This document shows positions 54,801-63,908 of a stretch of DNA of 64,000 nucleotides, in pieces (the stretch's first letter is position 1; the number at the start of each line of letters is the position of its first letter). This DNA comes from Ancylobacter oerskovii (GTDB taxonomy: Bacteria > Pseudomonadota > Alphaproteobacteria > Rhizobiales > Xanthobacteraceae): NCBI RefSeq assembly GCF_018390555.1, contig NZ_JAHBGB010000002.1:919231-983230 (forward strand). Direction: 5' to 3'. The notes beneath the pieces were generated by a model. That model did no database searches and had not been told where the DNA came from. It saw only the letters and a list, made by a program, of their open reading frames with translations. A program made the position numbers and the translations under genes.

Positions 54801-55397
54801 ATGATCGCACGCCTCACCCTCGTTGAACTCGCCACAGGCGAGCAAGAGATCAGGAAGAGCCGTTTCATTGCCGTCGCCGGTCCCGTCGCGGACGAGGCGG
54901 CGGCGAAGGATTTCATCGCGGCGCAGTCGGATCCGGCAGCCAATCACAATTGCTGGGCATGGCGCCTGGGGCAGAACTACCGCTTCAACGACGATGGCGA
55001 ACCCGGCGGCACCGCCGGCAAGCCGATCCTCGCCGCGATCGACGGGCAGGGCCTCGACCGCGTCGCCGTCGTCGTGACGCGCTGGTTCGGCGGCATCCTT
55101 CTGGGCAGCGGCGGCCTGATCCGTGCCTATGGCGGAACCGCGGCCCTGTGCCTGCGCGAAGCCGGGAAGGTGGCGCTCATCGAGACCGTCTCCGGGACGG
55201 CCACCTGCGGGTTCAGCGAGTTGACGCGGCTCCAGGCGCGGCTGGGCGCGCTTCCGGCCGTGCAGGTGGACGTCCAGGCCTTCACGGATACCGGTGCGAT
55301 CCTGTCGGTGACCGCGCCGAAATCGGAAGCCGGCGGCGTGGACCGACTGCTTGCGGATCTGACCAGCGGACGCTCGGCGGTCCGATGGAACCAATAG
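54801..55397 (+). CDS. IMPACT/YigZ family protein
   Basis: The 198-residue protein belongs to the IMPACT (UPF0029) family: RKSRFIAVAGPVADEAAAKD, NCWAWRLGQNYRFNDDGEPG, GTAGKPILAAIDGQGLDRVA and VVVTRWFGGILLGSGGLIRA are invariant features. Members bind RNA or ribosome-related partners or regulate eIF2-kinase analogues; the bacterial role is unclear. GAGGAG lies just before the ATG at 54801; an ATG at 54786 is less likely. It ends 91 bp before the end of the convergent LysR gene. Confidence 0.92.
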   Translation: MIARLTLVELATGEQEIRKSRFIAVAGPVADEAAAKDFIAAQSDPAANHNCWAWRLGQNYRFNDDGEPGGTAGKPILAAIDGQGLDRVAVVVTRWFGGILLGSGGLIRAYGGTAALCLREAGKVALIETVSGTATCGFSELTRLQARLGALPAVQVDVQAFTDTGAILSVTAPKSEAGGVDRLLADLTSGRSAVRWNQ

Positions 55398-55488
55398 CCG
55401 CGGCAATGTCCGTCGCGCGAGACGGCGCGCCGCGTGCAACCGACCAGCGGAACCGGGCACCCGCCAAGAGAGCCGCCGGTTCCGCACC

Positions 55489-56400
55489 TCACCCGGGGCG
55501 ATATGTGGTTTCCTGCCTCAGCAAGGACGAGACAACCGGCATGTTCATCCGCGCCTGTGCGAGAAACGCGTCGATCAGCCGGGCACGCGGCGAGGACCGC
55601 AGCCACACGAAACCGATGCGCCGCGGCGGGCTGGGCAATGGCAGCGCCATGCGCGCCAGCGACAATCCCTCGGGCCAGGGCGGGCTCCAGTCCGGCACCA
55701 ATGCGACGCCGAACCCGCGATCGACCAGCACGGCGACTGCGTCGAGCGTCACCAGTTCGAAGCGCGCCCTCGGCGCTAGATTGGCGGCCCGCAAATAGTC
55801 GTCGATCAGCCGCGCCGCCCAGTTCGGGCCCTGCCGAATGAAGGGCTCGGTCGTCAGCAGCGCATGGGGATCGCTGCCGGCGAGCCGCTTCGGCGCCAGC
55901 AGCATCAGCGGTTCCTCGCGCAATAATTGCCAGCCGAGCGTCTTGGGCAGCTCGAAGGGCGGGCGCACGATGATCGCTCCGTCCAGTTCGCCCTCCATCA
56001 CCTGGCCGTACAGTTCGGGAGGACGGCCCGGCGCGATGTCGATGAACAGGTTCGGGTGCTGCCGGCTGCACGCCATGAGGATTTCCGGCAGCATGCCGGT
56101 AATGCCGTTGGGAATGGAGCCGATGCGCAGCTCCCCGCGCACCTCGCCGTCATGCGGCACGTTCCTGACGTCCTGGATCAGGCGCAACGCCTCCCGCCCC
56201 CGTTCGACCACCGCGTGGCCGGAAGCGGTCGGCCGCACCGTGCGGCCGGAGCGGACGACCAGCCGCATGGACAGCTCGTCCTCCAGCGCGCGCACCCGCT
56301 TGGCGGCGGCGGCAGGGGTGATGCCCAGCCGCCGCGCGGCCTCGGCAAGCGAGCCACAGTCGACCACGGCGACGAAGGTTTCGAGAAACAGCGTGTTCAT
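55489..56400 (-). CDS. LysR-family regulator of the tricarboxylate transporter locus
   Basis: The 303-residue LTTR has the helix-turn-helix AVVDCGSLAEAARRLGITPA ... AAAKRVRALEDELSMRLVVR (residues 8-60) and an effector domain containing LRIGSIPNGITGMLPEILMA and ELDGAIIVRPPFE. The ATG at 56400 is chosen because it starts the HTH at the usual distance. It is divergent from tctC over 162 bp that contain a palindrome, so it very likely controls the tctCBA genes. The ligand may be the transported carboxylate. Confidence 0.88.
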   Translation of the reverse strand: MNTLFLETFVAVVDCGSLAEAARRLGITPAAAAKRVRALEDELSMRLVVRSGRTVRPTASGHAVVERGREALRLIQDVRNVPHDGEVRGELRIGSIPNGITGMLPEILMACSRQHPNLFIDIAPGRPPELYGQVMEGELDGAIIVRPPFELPKTLGWQLLREEPLMLLAPKRLAGSDPHALLTTEPFIRQGPNWAARLIDDYLRAANLAPRARFELVTLDAVAVLVDRGFGVALVPDWSPPWPEGLSLARMALPLPSPPRRIGFVWLRSSPRARLIDAFLAQARMNMPVVSSLLRQETTYRPG

Positions 56401-56437
56401 TACAAACCAAAAGTATCGTCTGAACGAACAATAAACT

Positions 56438-56452
56438 ACCTTTTTGCAAGGT
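56438..56452. promoter_or_regulatory. Candidate LysR operator ACCTT-N5-AAGGT
   Basis: A perfect 5-bp inverted repeat spanning 15 bp lies 38 bp upstream of the lysR ATG and 110 bp before tctC, in an AT-rich stretch. Confidence 0.45.
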
Positions 56453-56562
56453 CCGATTGATGGCCAACTGTCTTCCAAGCTCGGGCGCATCGAACGATCC
56501 CGACCGACATTCGCAAACCGGGCGGATGTCGATGAACACAAGAACGCTCATGGGAGGCGATG

Positions 56563-57540
56563 ATGAAGACGACATTCCGCAGCTCGCTGGCGGCGGCCCT
56601 GATGCTGGGCGCGTTTGCGGCCCCGCTTCTGAGCCCGGCTCCGGCGCAGGCGCAGATCCGGGGCATCGAGATCCTGGCGCCGGGCGGTCCGGGCAGCAGC
56701 TATGATTCGAACGCCCGCTCCGTCCAGTCGGCGCTGCAGAATGCCGGCCTCGCCACCGGCGTGCAGGTCTCGAACCTGACGGGCGGCGGCGGTCTCATCG
56801 CGCTGACGCAGTTCGTCACCAGCAAGAAGCGCTCTCCCTATCTGCTCAGCGCCGCCTTCTCGCTGCTCAGCAACACCATCATCCAGAAATCGGCCGTCAC
56901 CTTCGACGATGTGACGCCGCTGGCCCGTCTGACGGGCGATTATCAGACGATCGCCGTTGGCGGCGGTTCCGACATCAAGACGCTCGCGGACTTCATCGAG
57001 CGCCTCAAGAAGGATCCGGGCAGCGTTCCCGTCGGCATCGGCTCGCCCGGCGGCATCGATCATGTTTTCCTCGGCCGCTTCGCCAAGGCCATCGGCGTCG
57101 ACCCGACAAAGCTCAACGTTGTCGTCATCAACGCCGGCGGGGAGACGCTGTCGCAGCTGATGGGCGGGCATATCGCGGCTGCGGTCGCCGGCCGCAGCGA
57201 ATTCGCCGCGCAATACGCCTCCGGCCAGCTTCGCGAACTCGGCGTGGCCTCGGCGGCCCGCCTGGCGGGCGTCGATACGCCGACGCTGAAGGAACAGGGC
57301 GTCGACGTCGAACTCGCCACCTGGCGCGGCCTACTCGTCCAGAAGGACATGCGCCCGGCCGAGCGCGAGAAGCTTGGCCAGGCCATCGCCGAGATGGTCA
57401 AGACGCCCGCGTGGAAGGAAACGCTGGCGCAGCGGGGATGGATCGACATCTACATGCCCGAAGCCGAGTTCGCTCCCTGGCTCAGGCAGCAGAAGATCGA
57501 GCTCGAAGCCACCCTCACGGATATCGGCGTACTCAAATAG
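56563..57540 (+). CDS. tctC: Tripartite tricarboxylate transporter, solute-binding protein
   Basis: This ~325-residue periplasmic protein of the TctC/Bug family has a signal peptide (MKTTFRSSLAAALMLGAFAA, cleavage near AQA-Q), then GIEILAPGGPGSSYDSNARS, VTPLARLTGDYQTIAVGGGS and ADFIERLKKDPGSVPVGIGS. The conserved Bug pocket residues lie in the SxxGSPG/GxxGG region. It captures a carboxylate for the TctAB permease. The second ATG (56563) is 5 nt after GGGAGG and is preferred over the one at 56560. It is followed by tctB 188 bp downstream. Confidence 0.92.
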   Translation: MKTTFRSSLAAALMLGAFAAPLLSPAPAQAQIRGIEILAPGGPGSSYDSNARSVQSALQNAGLATGVQVSNLTGGGGLIALTQFVTSKKRSPYLLSAAFSLLSNTIIQKSAVTFDDVTPLARLTGDYQTIAVGGGSDIKTLADFIERLKKDPGSVPVGIGSPGGIDHVFLGRFAKAIGVDPTKLNVVVINAGGETLSQLMGGHIAAAVAGRSEFAAQYASGQLRELGVASAARLAGVDTPTLKEQGVDVELATWRGLLVQKDMRPAEREKLGQAIAEMVKTPAWKETLAQRGWIDIYMPEAEFAPWLRQQKIELEATLTDIGVLK

Positions 57541-57728
57541 CCTCGCACGCCCCCTCCGCTCGCGACGTCGGTCATGGAGCCTTCCCGCGAAACGGCAGGT
57601 GCGGCCCGAGCCGCGCCGAGGGCCGGGGGCCGTAACCTTCGCCCTGCCGGACATCTCGCCGCCACGCGAGAGGCCGTGGCGAGACGCAAGCTCCGGTCAG
57701 CCGGACCTCACCTGAGAGGGAGCCACAT

Positions 57729-58211
57729 ATGAGGCGCGCTTACACCTGGCATCGCCCCGACCTCGCGCTCGGCTCGGCCCTGGTCGTGCTTGCGGGCGTG
57801 GTCGCCTCCTCCGCCGCGGCCCTGCCGCGAGGCGCCGGCTTCTTCGCCAGCGCCCAGTTCTTTCCCTACCTCATCGCCACGGGCCTTGCCCTGGTCGGTC
57901 TCGTCATCGTGCGGGGCGCCCGCCAGCCGGAAGACAGCCAGGAAGCCGTCCCCCGCCTTGACGGATGGGCTGTCCTGCTCATCGCCGCGGGGCTCGTGGC
58001 CGAGCTGGTCCTGCTCGACACGCTGGGGTGGATTCCCGCGGCGACCGTGCTGTTCGCCGCCGCCTCGCGGGCCTTCGGCGAGCGCCGGCTCTGGCTCGAC
58101 ATCCTCATCGGCCTTGCGCTGGCCGGCGTGCTGTTCGTGGGCTTCGACCAGGGCCTCGGGCTCGACCTGCCGGTCGGCTCGCTCGTCGAGAACTGGCTCG
58201 ACGCCGACTGA
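57729..58211 (+). CDS. tctB: Tripartite tricarboxylate transporter, small membrane subunit
   Basis: The 160-residue protein has four predicted helices (LALGSALVVLAGVVASSAAA, FFPYLIATGLALVGLVIVRG, GWAVLLIAAGLVAELVLLDT, LDILIGLALAGVLFVGFDQG), the pattern of TctB. It pairs with TctA. GAGAGGGAG lies upstream of the ATG. Confidence 0.88.
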   Translation: MRRAYTWHRPDLALGSALVVLAGVVASSAAALPRGAGFFASAQFFPYLIATGLALVGLVIVRGARQPEDSQEAVPRLDGWAVLLIAAGLVAELVLLDTLGWIPAATVLFAAASRAFGERRLWLDILIGLALAGVLFVGFDQGLGLDLPVGSLVENWLDAD

Positions 58212-58271
58212 CCCGCCCGCCCCGACCAGAAGCGCACCCGCCATATCGCTGCCCCGAAAGGTTCCGAATTC

Positions 58272-59795
58272 GTGCTGGAAACCCTCGCCGCCCTTAGTAA
58301 CGGCTTCGCCGTGGCGCTGACGCCCTATGCCCTGATGTGGTCGGCGCTCGGAGTCACGCTCGGCACGGCGATCGGCGTGCTCCCCGGGATCGGGCCGGCG
58401 CTCACCGTCGCGCTGCTGCTGCCCGTCACCTACCAACTCGATTCCACCTATGCCTTCATCATGTTCGCCGGCATCTACTACGGCGCGATGTATGGCGGCT
58501 CCACCACCGCCATCCTGCTCAACACGCCCGGCGAAAGCGGCAGCATCATCACGGCGGTGGACGGCCACGCCATGGCGCGGCAGGGCCGCGGCGCCCAGGC
58601 GCTCGCCACCGCCGCCATCGGCTCCTTCGTCGCCGGCACCATCGCCACCGCCGCGCTGACCTTCGTCGCACCGCTGATGGTCCGGCTGGCGCTGATGTTC
58701 GGCCCGGCGGAATATTTCGCGCTCATGGTGCTGGCCTTCACCACCATCACCTCGCTGTTCGGCAGCTCGGTGTCGCGCGGCTTCGCCAGCCTGCTCATCG
58801 GCCTCGCCATCGGCCTTGTCGGGCTCGACCTGCAGACTGGGCAGCCGCGCCTCACCTTCGGCTCCATCGAACTGATGGACGGCATCGATACCGTGGTGCT
58901 TGCCGTCGGCCTGTTCGCCATCGGCGAGACGCTCTACCTCGCCGCGCGCCATCGCTTCGAACGGGAAGAGATCTATGCGCTGAAGGGCTCGCTGTGGATG
59001 AGCCGGGAGGACTGGGCTCGTTCCTGGAAGCCTTGGCTGCGCGGCACGCTGCTCGGCTTTCCCATCGGCGCCATGCCGGCGGGCGGCAGCGAGATCCCGA
59101 CCTTCATGTCCTATGCGCTGGAAAAGCGGCTGTCGAAGCATCCCGAGCAGTTCGGCCACGGCGCCATCGAGGCGGTCGCCGGGCCGGAAGCGGCCAACAA
59201 CGCCGCCGTTGCCGGCGTACTGGCGCCGTTGCTCGCCTTCGGCCTGCCGACCTCGGCGGTGGCGGCCATCATGCTCGCCGCGTTCCAGCAATATGGGCTG
59301 CAACCGGGACCGCTGCTGTTCGAGAACAATCCGCAGCTCGTCTGGGGCATGATCGCCAGCCTCTACATCGCCAATGTGCTGCTGCTGATGCTCAACCTGC
59401 CCATGGCCGGGGTCTGGGTGAAGCTGCTGCTCATTCCGCGCCCGTGGCTCTATGCCGGCATCCTCGTCATCTCGACGCTCGGCACCTACACGCTCAACAA
59501 CAACGCCACCGATCTGGTCATCCTGTGGGCGATCGGCCTGCTCGGGCTCGGCATGCGCATCACCAACGTGCCGGTGGCGCCCTGCATCGTCGGGCTGATC
59601 CTCGGTCCGCTCGCGGAGCAGCAGTTCCGCCGGGCGCTGGTGATCAGCCAGGGCGACCCCTCGGTCTTCCTCACCCATCCGATCTCGGCGGGGCTGCTGA
59701 CGCTGGCCGTGCTGCTGGTGGTGCTGCCGGCCCTGCATCGCCGGCGAACGCCCAAGGCCGCGCCCACGGCCGCGCTCGCGGCGCCGGAAGCCTGA
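58272..59795 (+). CDS. tctA: Tripartite tricarboxylate transporter, large membrane subunit
   Basis: The 507-residue permease has about 12 helices. Family signatures are [60 protein letters not shown] and [20 protein letters not shown]. It takes up the solute bound by TctC with sodium or proton symport. The start is GTG at 58272 after AAAGG; no ATG fits. tctB ends 60 bp before it. Confidence 0.95.
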   Translation: MLETLAALSNGFAVALTPYALMWSALGVTLGTAIGVLPGIGPALTVALLLPVTYQLDSTYAFIMFAGIYYGAMYGGSTTAILLNTPGESGSIITAVDGHAMARQGRGAQALATAAIGSFVAGTIATAALTFVAPLMVRLALMFGPAEYFALMVLAFTTITSLFGSSVSRGFASLLIGLAIGLVGLDLQTGQPRLTFGSIELMDGIDTVVLAVGLFAIGETLYLAARHRFEREEIYALKGSLWMSREDWARSWKPWLRGTLLGFPIGAMPAGGSEIPTFMSYALEKRLSKHPEQFGHGAIEAVAGPEAANNAAVAGVLAPLLAFGLPTSAVAAIMLAAFQQYGLQPGPLLFENNPQLVWGMIASLYIANVLLLMLNLPMAGVWVKLLLIPRPWLYAGILVISTLGTYTLNNNATDLVILWAIGLLGLGMRITNVPVAPCIVGLILGPLAEQQFRRALVISQGDPSVFLTHPISAGLLTLAVLLVVLPALHRRRTPKAAPTAALAAPEA

Positions 59796-59853
59796 CCGCG
59801 CCGGATCGGATCGAAACCCTACGCGCCCTCGCGACCCCACCGGAGACAGACAG

Positions 59854-60531
59854 ATGACCATCGGCTTCAGGATCAGGAAGAGCTGGCCGCGCGTCAGCCC
59901 CGCGGCGGCCGAACGGTTCCGCGACATCCCGGTCGCCAACGTCTCGGATTCCATGTCGCGCATGTTCGCCGGCGGCGCCCGGCTGAAGCGCATGCACCGC
60001 AGCGGCATGCTCATCGGCCCGGCCTTCACGGTGAAGACCCGGCCGGGCGCCAACCTCATGCTGCACAAGGCGATCGACATGGCGGAGCCGGGCGACGTCA
60101 TCGTCGTCGATGCCGGTGGTGAAGTGACTTCCGCCCTCATCGGCGACATGATGATTACTCATGCGATCCAGCGCGGCGTGGCCGGCTTCGTCATCAATGG
60201 CGCGGTGCGCGACGCCGACGCCATCTTCGAAACCAACCACCCGACCTTCGCCCTCGGCGCCACGCATCGCGGCCCCTTCAAGGAGGGGCCCGGCGAAATC
60301 GGCTTTCCCATCGCCATCGCCGGCATGGTGATCGAGGCCGGCGATCTCGTGCTGGGCGATGGCGACGGCGTCGTCTGCGTGCCGCGGGCGGAGGTCGATA
60401 CCGTCTACCTCGCCGCCCGCAAGAAGCAGGAAGCCGAAGCCCGGCAGATCGAGCAGACCCTCGCCGGCACGCTCGACCGCTCCTGGGTGGACAAGTCCCT
60501 GCATGAACTCGGCTGCACATTCGTCGACTGA
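59854..60531 (+). CDS. RraA-like aldolase/decarboxylase
   Basis: The 225-residue protein has the RraA/HMG-aldolase fold with the motif GDVIVVDAGGEVTSALIGDM ... GFVINGAVRDADAI, where the G-x20-R-D-x-D/E residues that bind Mg and enolpyruvyl groups are complete. The canonical RNase E inhibitor RraA is a different branch. In catabolic contexts such proteins cleave 4-hydroxy-4-methyl-2-oxoglutarate-like aldols or decarboxylate oxaloacetate. Position between tctA and an alpha-hydroxyacid oxidase gene supports a catabolic role. GGAG precedes the ATG. Confidence 0.88.
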   Translation: MTIGFRIRKSWPRVSPAAAERFRDIPVANVSDSMSRMFAGGARLKRMHRSGMLIGPAFTVKTRPGANLMLHKAIDMAEPGDVIVVDAGGEVTSALIGDMMITHAIQRGVAGFVINGAVRDADAIFETNHPTFALGATHRGPFKEGPGEIGFPIAIAGMVIEAGDLVLGDGDGVVCVPRAEVDTVYLAARKKQEAEARQIEQTLAGTLDRSWVDKSLHELGCTFVD

Positions 60532-60563
60532 ACGCGCCCGACACGACAACGGAACTCACCACC

Positions 60564-61736
60564 ATGAGCGACACCTCGGCCCGTCTGCAGCGGATACTCT
60601 CACTCGACGACCTGGAAGGCGCGGCGCGGCGCTTCCTGCCGCGTCCGCTGTTCGGCTATGTCTCCGGCGCCGCGGAAACCGGATCGTCGCTGCGCGGCAA
60701 CCGCGCGGCGTTCGACGAATGGTCCTTCGTGCCGCGCGTGCTCAACGACGTCTCGAAGCGCAGCACGGCGACCACACTGCTCGGCACGCGCTACAGCGCG
60801 CCCTTCGGCATCGCCCCGATGGGAATCTCGGCGCTGATCGCCTATCGCGGCGATCTGGTGCTGGCCGAGGCCGCCCGCGACATGAATGTCCCGATGATCG
60901 TCAGCGGCTCCTCGCTCACCCGCATGGAGGAGATTGCGGCGGTCTATCCGGGCGCGTGGTTCCAGGCCTATGTGCCGGGAGAGCCGGCACGCATCGAGGC
61001 ACTGGTCGCCCGCGTCGCCGCCGCCGGCTTCAAGACGCTGGTGGTGACGGTCGACGTCTCGGTCTCGGCCAATCGCGAAACGAATATCCGCACCGGCTTC
61101 TCCACGCCGCTGCGTCCGTCGCTACGCCTTGCCTGTGACGGCCTCATGCGTCCTCACTGGACGTTCGGCACCTTCCTGCGGACGCTGGCCCACGGGATCC
61201 CGCATTTCGAGAACACCCAGGCGACGCGGGGCGCGCCGATCATCGCCCGCAACGTGATGCGCGATTTCGGAGCGCGCGATCATCTTAGCTGGACCCATCT
61301 CGGGCAGATCCGTCGGCTCTGGTCCGGCCGGCTGGTGGTCAAGGGCATTCTCGACGCGCGCGATGCCGCGCTGGCCGCCGAGCACGGCGCGGACGGCATC
61401 ATCGTTTCCAATCACGGCGGCCGTCAGCTCGATGGCGCCGTCGCCCCCCTGCGGGCGGTGGAGGCCGTCGCGCGGCATGCCGGCGGCATGGCCGTGATGC
61501 TGGACGGCGGCATCCGGCGCGGTTCCGACGTGCTGAAGGCGCTGGCCCTGGGAGCGCAGTTCGTTTTCGTCGGCCGCCCCCTGCTCTACGCCGCCGCGAT
61601 CGGCGGCACGCCCGGCGTGCGCCATGCCCTCGACCTGCTTCAGCAGGAAACCCTGCGCAATCTCGGGCTGACGGGCCTCACCGCCCTCGAAGACGTCTCG
61701 CGGGATATGCTGGTCTCCACGAAGGCGCCGCAGTGA
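60564..61736 (+). CDS. FMN-dependent alpha-hydroxyacid oxidase/dehydrogenase
   Basis: The 390-residue TIM-barrel flavoenzyme belongs to the glycolate oxidase / lactate dehydrogenase (LldD) / mandelate dehydrogenase family. It has PRPLFGYVSGAAETGSSLRG, APMGISALIAYRGDLVLAEA, the catalytic histidine in IIVSNHGGRQLDG and the FMN-phosphate loop VMLDGGIRRGSDVLKALALG. It oxidises an L-2-hydroxyacid to the 2-oxoacid. Linked to tctCBA and the RraA-like gene (32 bp spacing), it is probably the first catabolic step for an imported hydroxy-di- or tricarboxylate. A membrane anchor loop like that of LldD is not obvious. Confidence 0.93.
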   Translation: MSDTSARLQRILSLDDLEGAARRFLPRPLFGYVSGAAETGSSLRGNRAAFDEWSFVPRVLNDVSKRSTATTLLGTRYSAPFGIAPMGISALIAYRGDLVLAEAARDMNVPMIVSGSSLTRMEEIAAVYPGAWFQAYVPGEPARIEALVARVAAAGFKTLVVTVDVSVSANRETNIRTGFSTPLRPSLRLACDGLMRPHWTFGTFLRTLAHGIPHFENTQATRGAPIIARNVMRDFGARDHLSWTHLGQIRRLWSGRLVVKGILDARDAALAAEHGADGIIVSNHGGRQLDGAVAPLRAVEAVARHAGGMAVMLDGGIRRGSDVLKALALGAQFVFVGRPLLYAAAIGGTPGVRHALDLLQQETLRNLGLTGLTALEDVSRDMLVSTKAPQ

Positions 61737-61867
61737 ATGGCAAGGTGGCCGCCGGGGGCCGCACGGCGCGGGAAGCGGACGGCTGATCTCCCGCGGCGAA
61801 CGGACCTTTGCCTTCATCGCGGTAACGGAAGCTTTCCCGGCTGACGGGCCTCCAGTCGCCGGCTCGA

Positions 61868-62695
61868 TCAGCCATCGGTCGAGAGCGTCACGGCTTCCCA
61901 CTCGCCGATCTCCTTCCTCAGGCGCTCGAGCTTGTCGGAAACCAGGTGAAGGGCGTCGCTACCGAGCAGAAGCTGCGCCGGCGGATCTTCCGTCGCGACC
62001 AGGTCCAGCACGGCGGCTGCCAGCCTGTCGGGATCGCCAAGCTGCTTCCCGCTCTTCGCCCGCCGTGCCAGACGCATGGGATCGAACAGCTGATCATAGT
62101 CGGCAACGGACCTCTCGCTCCTGACCATCGAACGTCCGGCCCAGTCGGTTCTGAACGAACCGGGGCAGAGCGCCGTCACATGGACGCCGAAGGGGGCCAT
62201 CTCGGCACGCATGACTTCCGAAAGGCCCTGGAGGGCGAACTTGCTGGCGCAGTAGAAGCCGAGGCCCGGCATCGTGATCATGCCGCCCATCGAGGTCACG
62301 TTGACGATGAACCCGCGGCGCCTCTCGCGGAATCTCGGCAGGAAGGCCTTGGCGACCGCCACCGCGCCGAAGACATTCACGTCGAACTGCCGCCTCATCT
62401 CGTCGAGCGGCGACTCCTCGATGATGCCCTCGTGACCATATCCGGCATTGTTGATCAGCACATCGACGGGGCCATGCTCCGCCTCAGCCCGCCGGACGAT
62501 CTCATCGACCCGGTCGAACCGCGTCACATCGCAGAAGACCGGGCGTACCGCCGGCAGGCGCTCCTTCAGACGCTCGCGCGCCTCCTCGGACCGCACCGTG
62601 CCGATAACAATGTCGCCCTGATGGATCGCGGCCGCTGCGATGGCGTAGCCGAAGCCGGAATTTGCTCCGGTGATGAAGAAGGTCCTGCCCGACAT
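61868..62695 (-). CDS. Short-chain dehydrogenase/reductase
   Basis: The 275-residue classical SDR has the NAD(P) fold FFITGANSGFGYAIAAAAIH, the NAG motif LINNAGYGHEG, catalytic Ser in VNVTSMGGM and the Tyr-Lys pair in FYCASKFALQG. The C-terminal extension is typical of the oxidoreductase group found beside AraC regulators. It is divergent from such a regulator, which probably controls it. Substrate unknown. Confidence 0.92.
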   Translation of the reverse strand: MSGRTFFITGANSGFGYAIAAAAIHQGDIVIGTVRSEEARERLKERLPAVRPVFCDVTRFDRVDEIVRRAEAEHGPVDVLINNAGYGHEGIIEESPLDEMRRQFDVNVFGAVAVAKAFLPRFRERRRGFIVNVTSMGGMITMPGLGFYCASKFALQGLSEVMRAEMAPFGVHVTALCPGSFRTDWAGRSMVRSERSVADYDQLFDPMRLARRAKSGKQLGDPDRLAAAVLDLVATEDPPAQLLLGSDALHLVSDKLERLRKEIGEWEAVTLSTDG

Positions 62696-62790
62696 GTGTC
62701 ACTCTCTTCTTGAGGATGGATGCCCATGACGAATAATCTTCGCCTTGGGCGGTATCGATCCTCAAATCTCTAAGAGTGTTGCCTGATCCT

Positions 62791-63699
62791 ATGAGCGAGC
62801 CTCCTCCGAGAGCGATCAGACGCGAGCTGCTGGAACTGGCGGCGCGGCTCGCCCCCCGTCACGGCTACAACCCGACGGGGCTGCGCGGCGTCCGCATCCT
62901 GAGGACGGAGGAGATCCTTGAAGACGTTCCGGTCCTCTACCGGCCGGGCGCGGTGTTCGTGCTGCAGGGCCGCAAGCAGGGGCTGCTCGAAGGCAGGGTC
63001 TATCTCTACGACGAGGAACACTATCTGGCCGTCTCGGTACCCGTCCCGTTCCGCATGAGGTCGACGGCGAGCCCGGAGCGTCCGTTGCTGGCCATCTATG
63101 TCGAGTTCGACATGCGCCTGGCCGCCGAGATCGCGTCGCGGTTCGATCGAGGGCGGCCGGAACCTGCGGAGGTAAAGAGCCTGGTTTCCAGCCCCATGGA
63201 GCCGGAGCTGGAGGACGTGCTGCTGCGCGCGCTCCGCCTATTGCGCGATCCCGTCGAGCTTGCCGTCCTGGGCGACGGCGTCCTGCGGGAGCTGCACTAC
63301 CGGGTACTCGTCGGCCCCCAGGGCGGGGCGATGATCGCCGCACTTCGGCAGCTGGGCTCATCCGGGAGGATCGTGCAGAGTCTTGCCCGGCTTCGGGAAA
63401 ACTACCGCGCGGCGACATCCGTCGGCAGCCTGGCGCGGGAGGCGGGCATGAGCGTGCCCTCCTATCACGCCCACTTCAAGGCGCTGACGGGCAGCACGCC
63501 GATGCAGTATGTAAAGGCGACGAGACTGCACGAGGCGCGCTTGCTGATTGCCCGCAACGACAAGACGATCGCCGAGGTCGCAGTCTCCGTCGGCTATGTA
63601 AGCCCAGCCCAGTTCAGCCGGGACTTCCGGCGGCATTTCGGACGGACGGCATCGGAAGAAGCGCAATGGGTCCGTCACCATCTCGGAGAAACGGCCTGA
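62791..63699 (+). CDS. AraC-family transcriptional regulator
   Basis: The ~302-residue regulator has an AraC N-terminal domain of the YqhC type (PVLYRPGAVFVLQGRKQGLL, EEHYLAVSVPVPFRMRSTA) and a C-terminal double helix-turn-helix (VGSLAREAGMSVPSYHAHFK, SPAQFSRDFRRHFG). YqhC-type proteins activate an adjacent oxidoreductase in response to aldehydes, and here a divergent SDR gene is 95 bp away. The ATG at 62791 (MSEPPPRA) is preferred; an in-frame GTG at 62776 is possible. Confidence 0.9.
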   Translation: MSEPPPRAIRRELLELAARLAPRHGYNPTGLRGVRILRTEEILEDVPVLYRPGAVFVLQGRKQGLLEGRVYLYDEEHYLAVSVPVPFRMRSTASPERPLLAIYVEFDMRLAAEIASRFDRGRPEPAEVKSLVSSPMEPELEDVLLRALRLLRDPVELAVLGDGVLRELHYRVLVGPQGGAMIAALRQLGSSGRIVQSLARLRENYRAATSVGSLAREAGMSVPSYHAHFKALTGSTPMQYVKATRLHEARLLIARNDKTIAEVAVSVGYVSPAQFSRDFRRHFGRTASEEAQWVRHHLGETA

Positions 63700-63908
63700 A
63701 CGCCCCGTCCGAAGGAAACAGGCAGAAGTCGGACGACTGAATCCGCCTCGTCGCGAAAGACGCAGGTCGCGATTGCGGCCGCGCCGCCGCCGTCTCTCCG
63801 AGAGAGAACGCCGGCGAAACGCTCGCGCCCCGAGAGACCCGGCCTTCGCGCATGAGCGGGATGGACGTCGATCCCGTGCCCGCCGCCGAAGACGTGCCGG
63901 CGGGTTTC

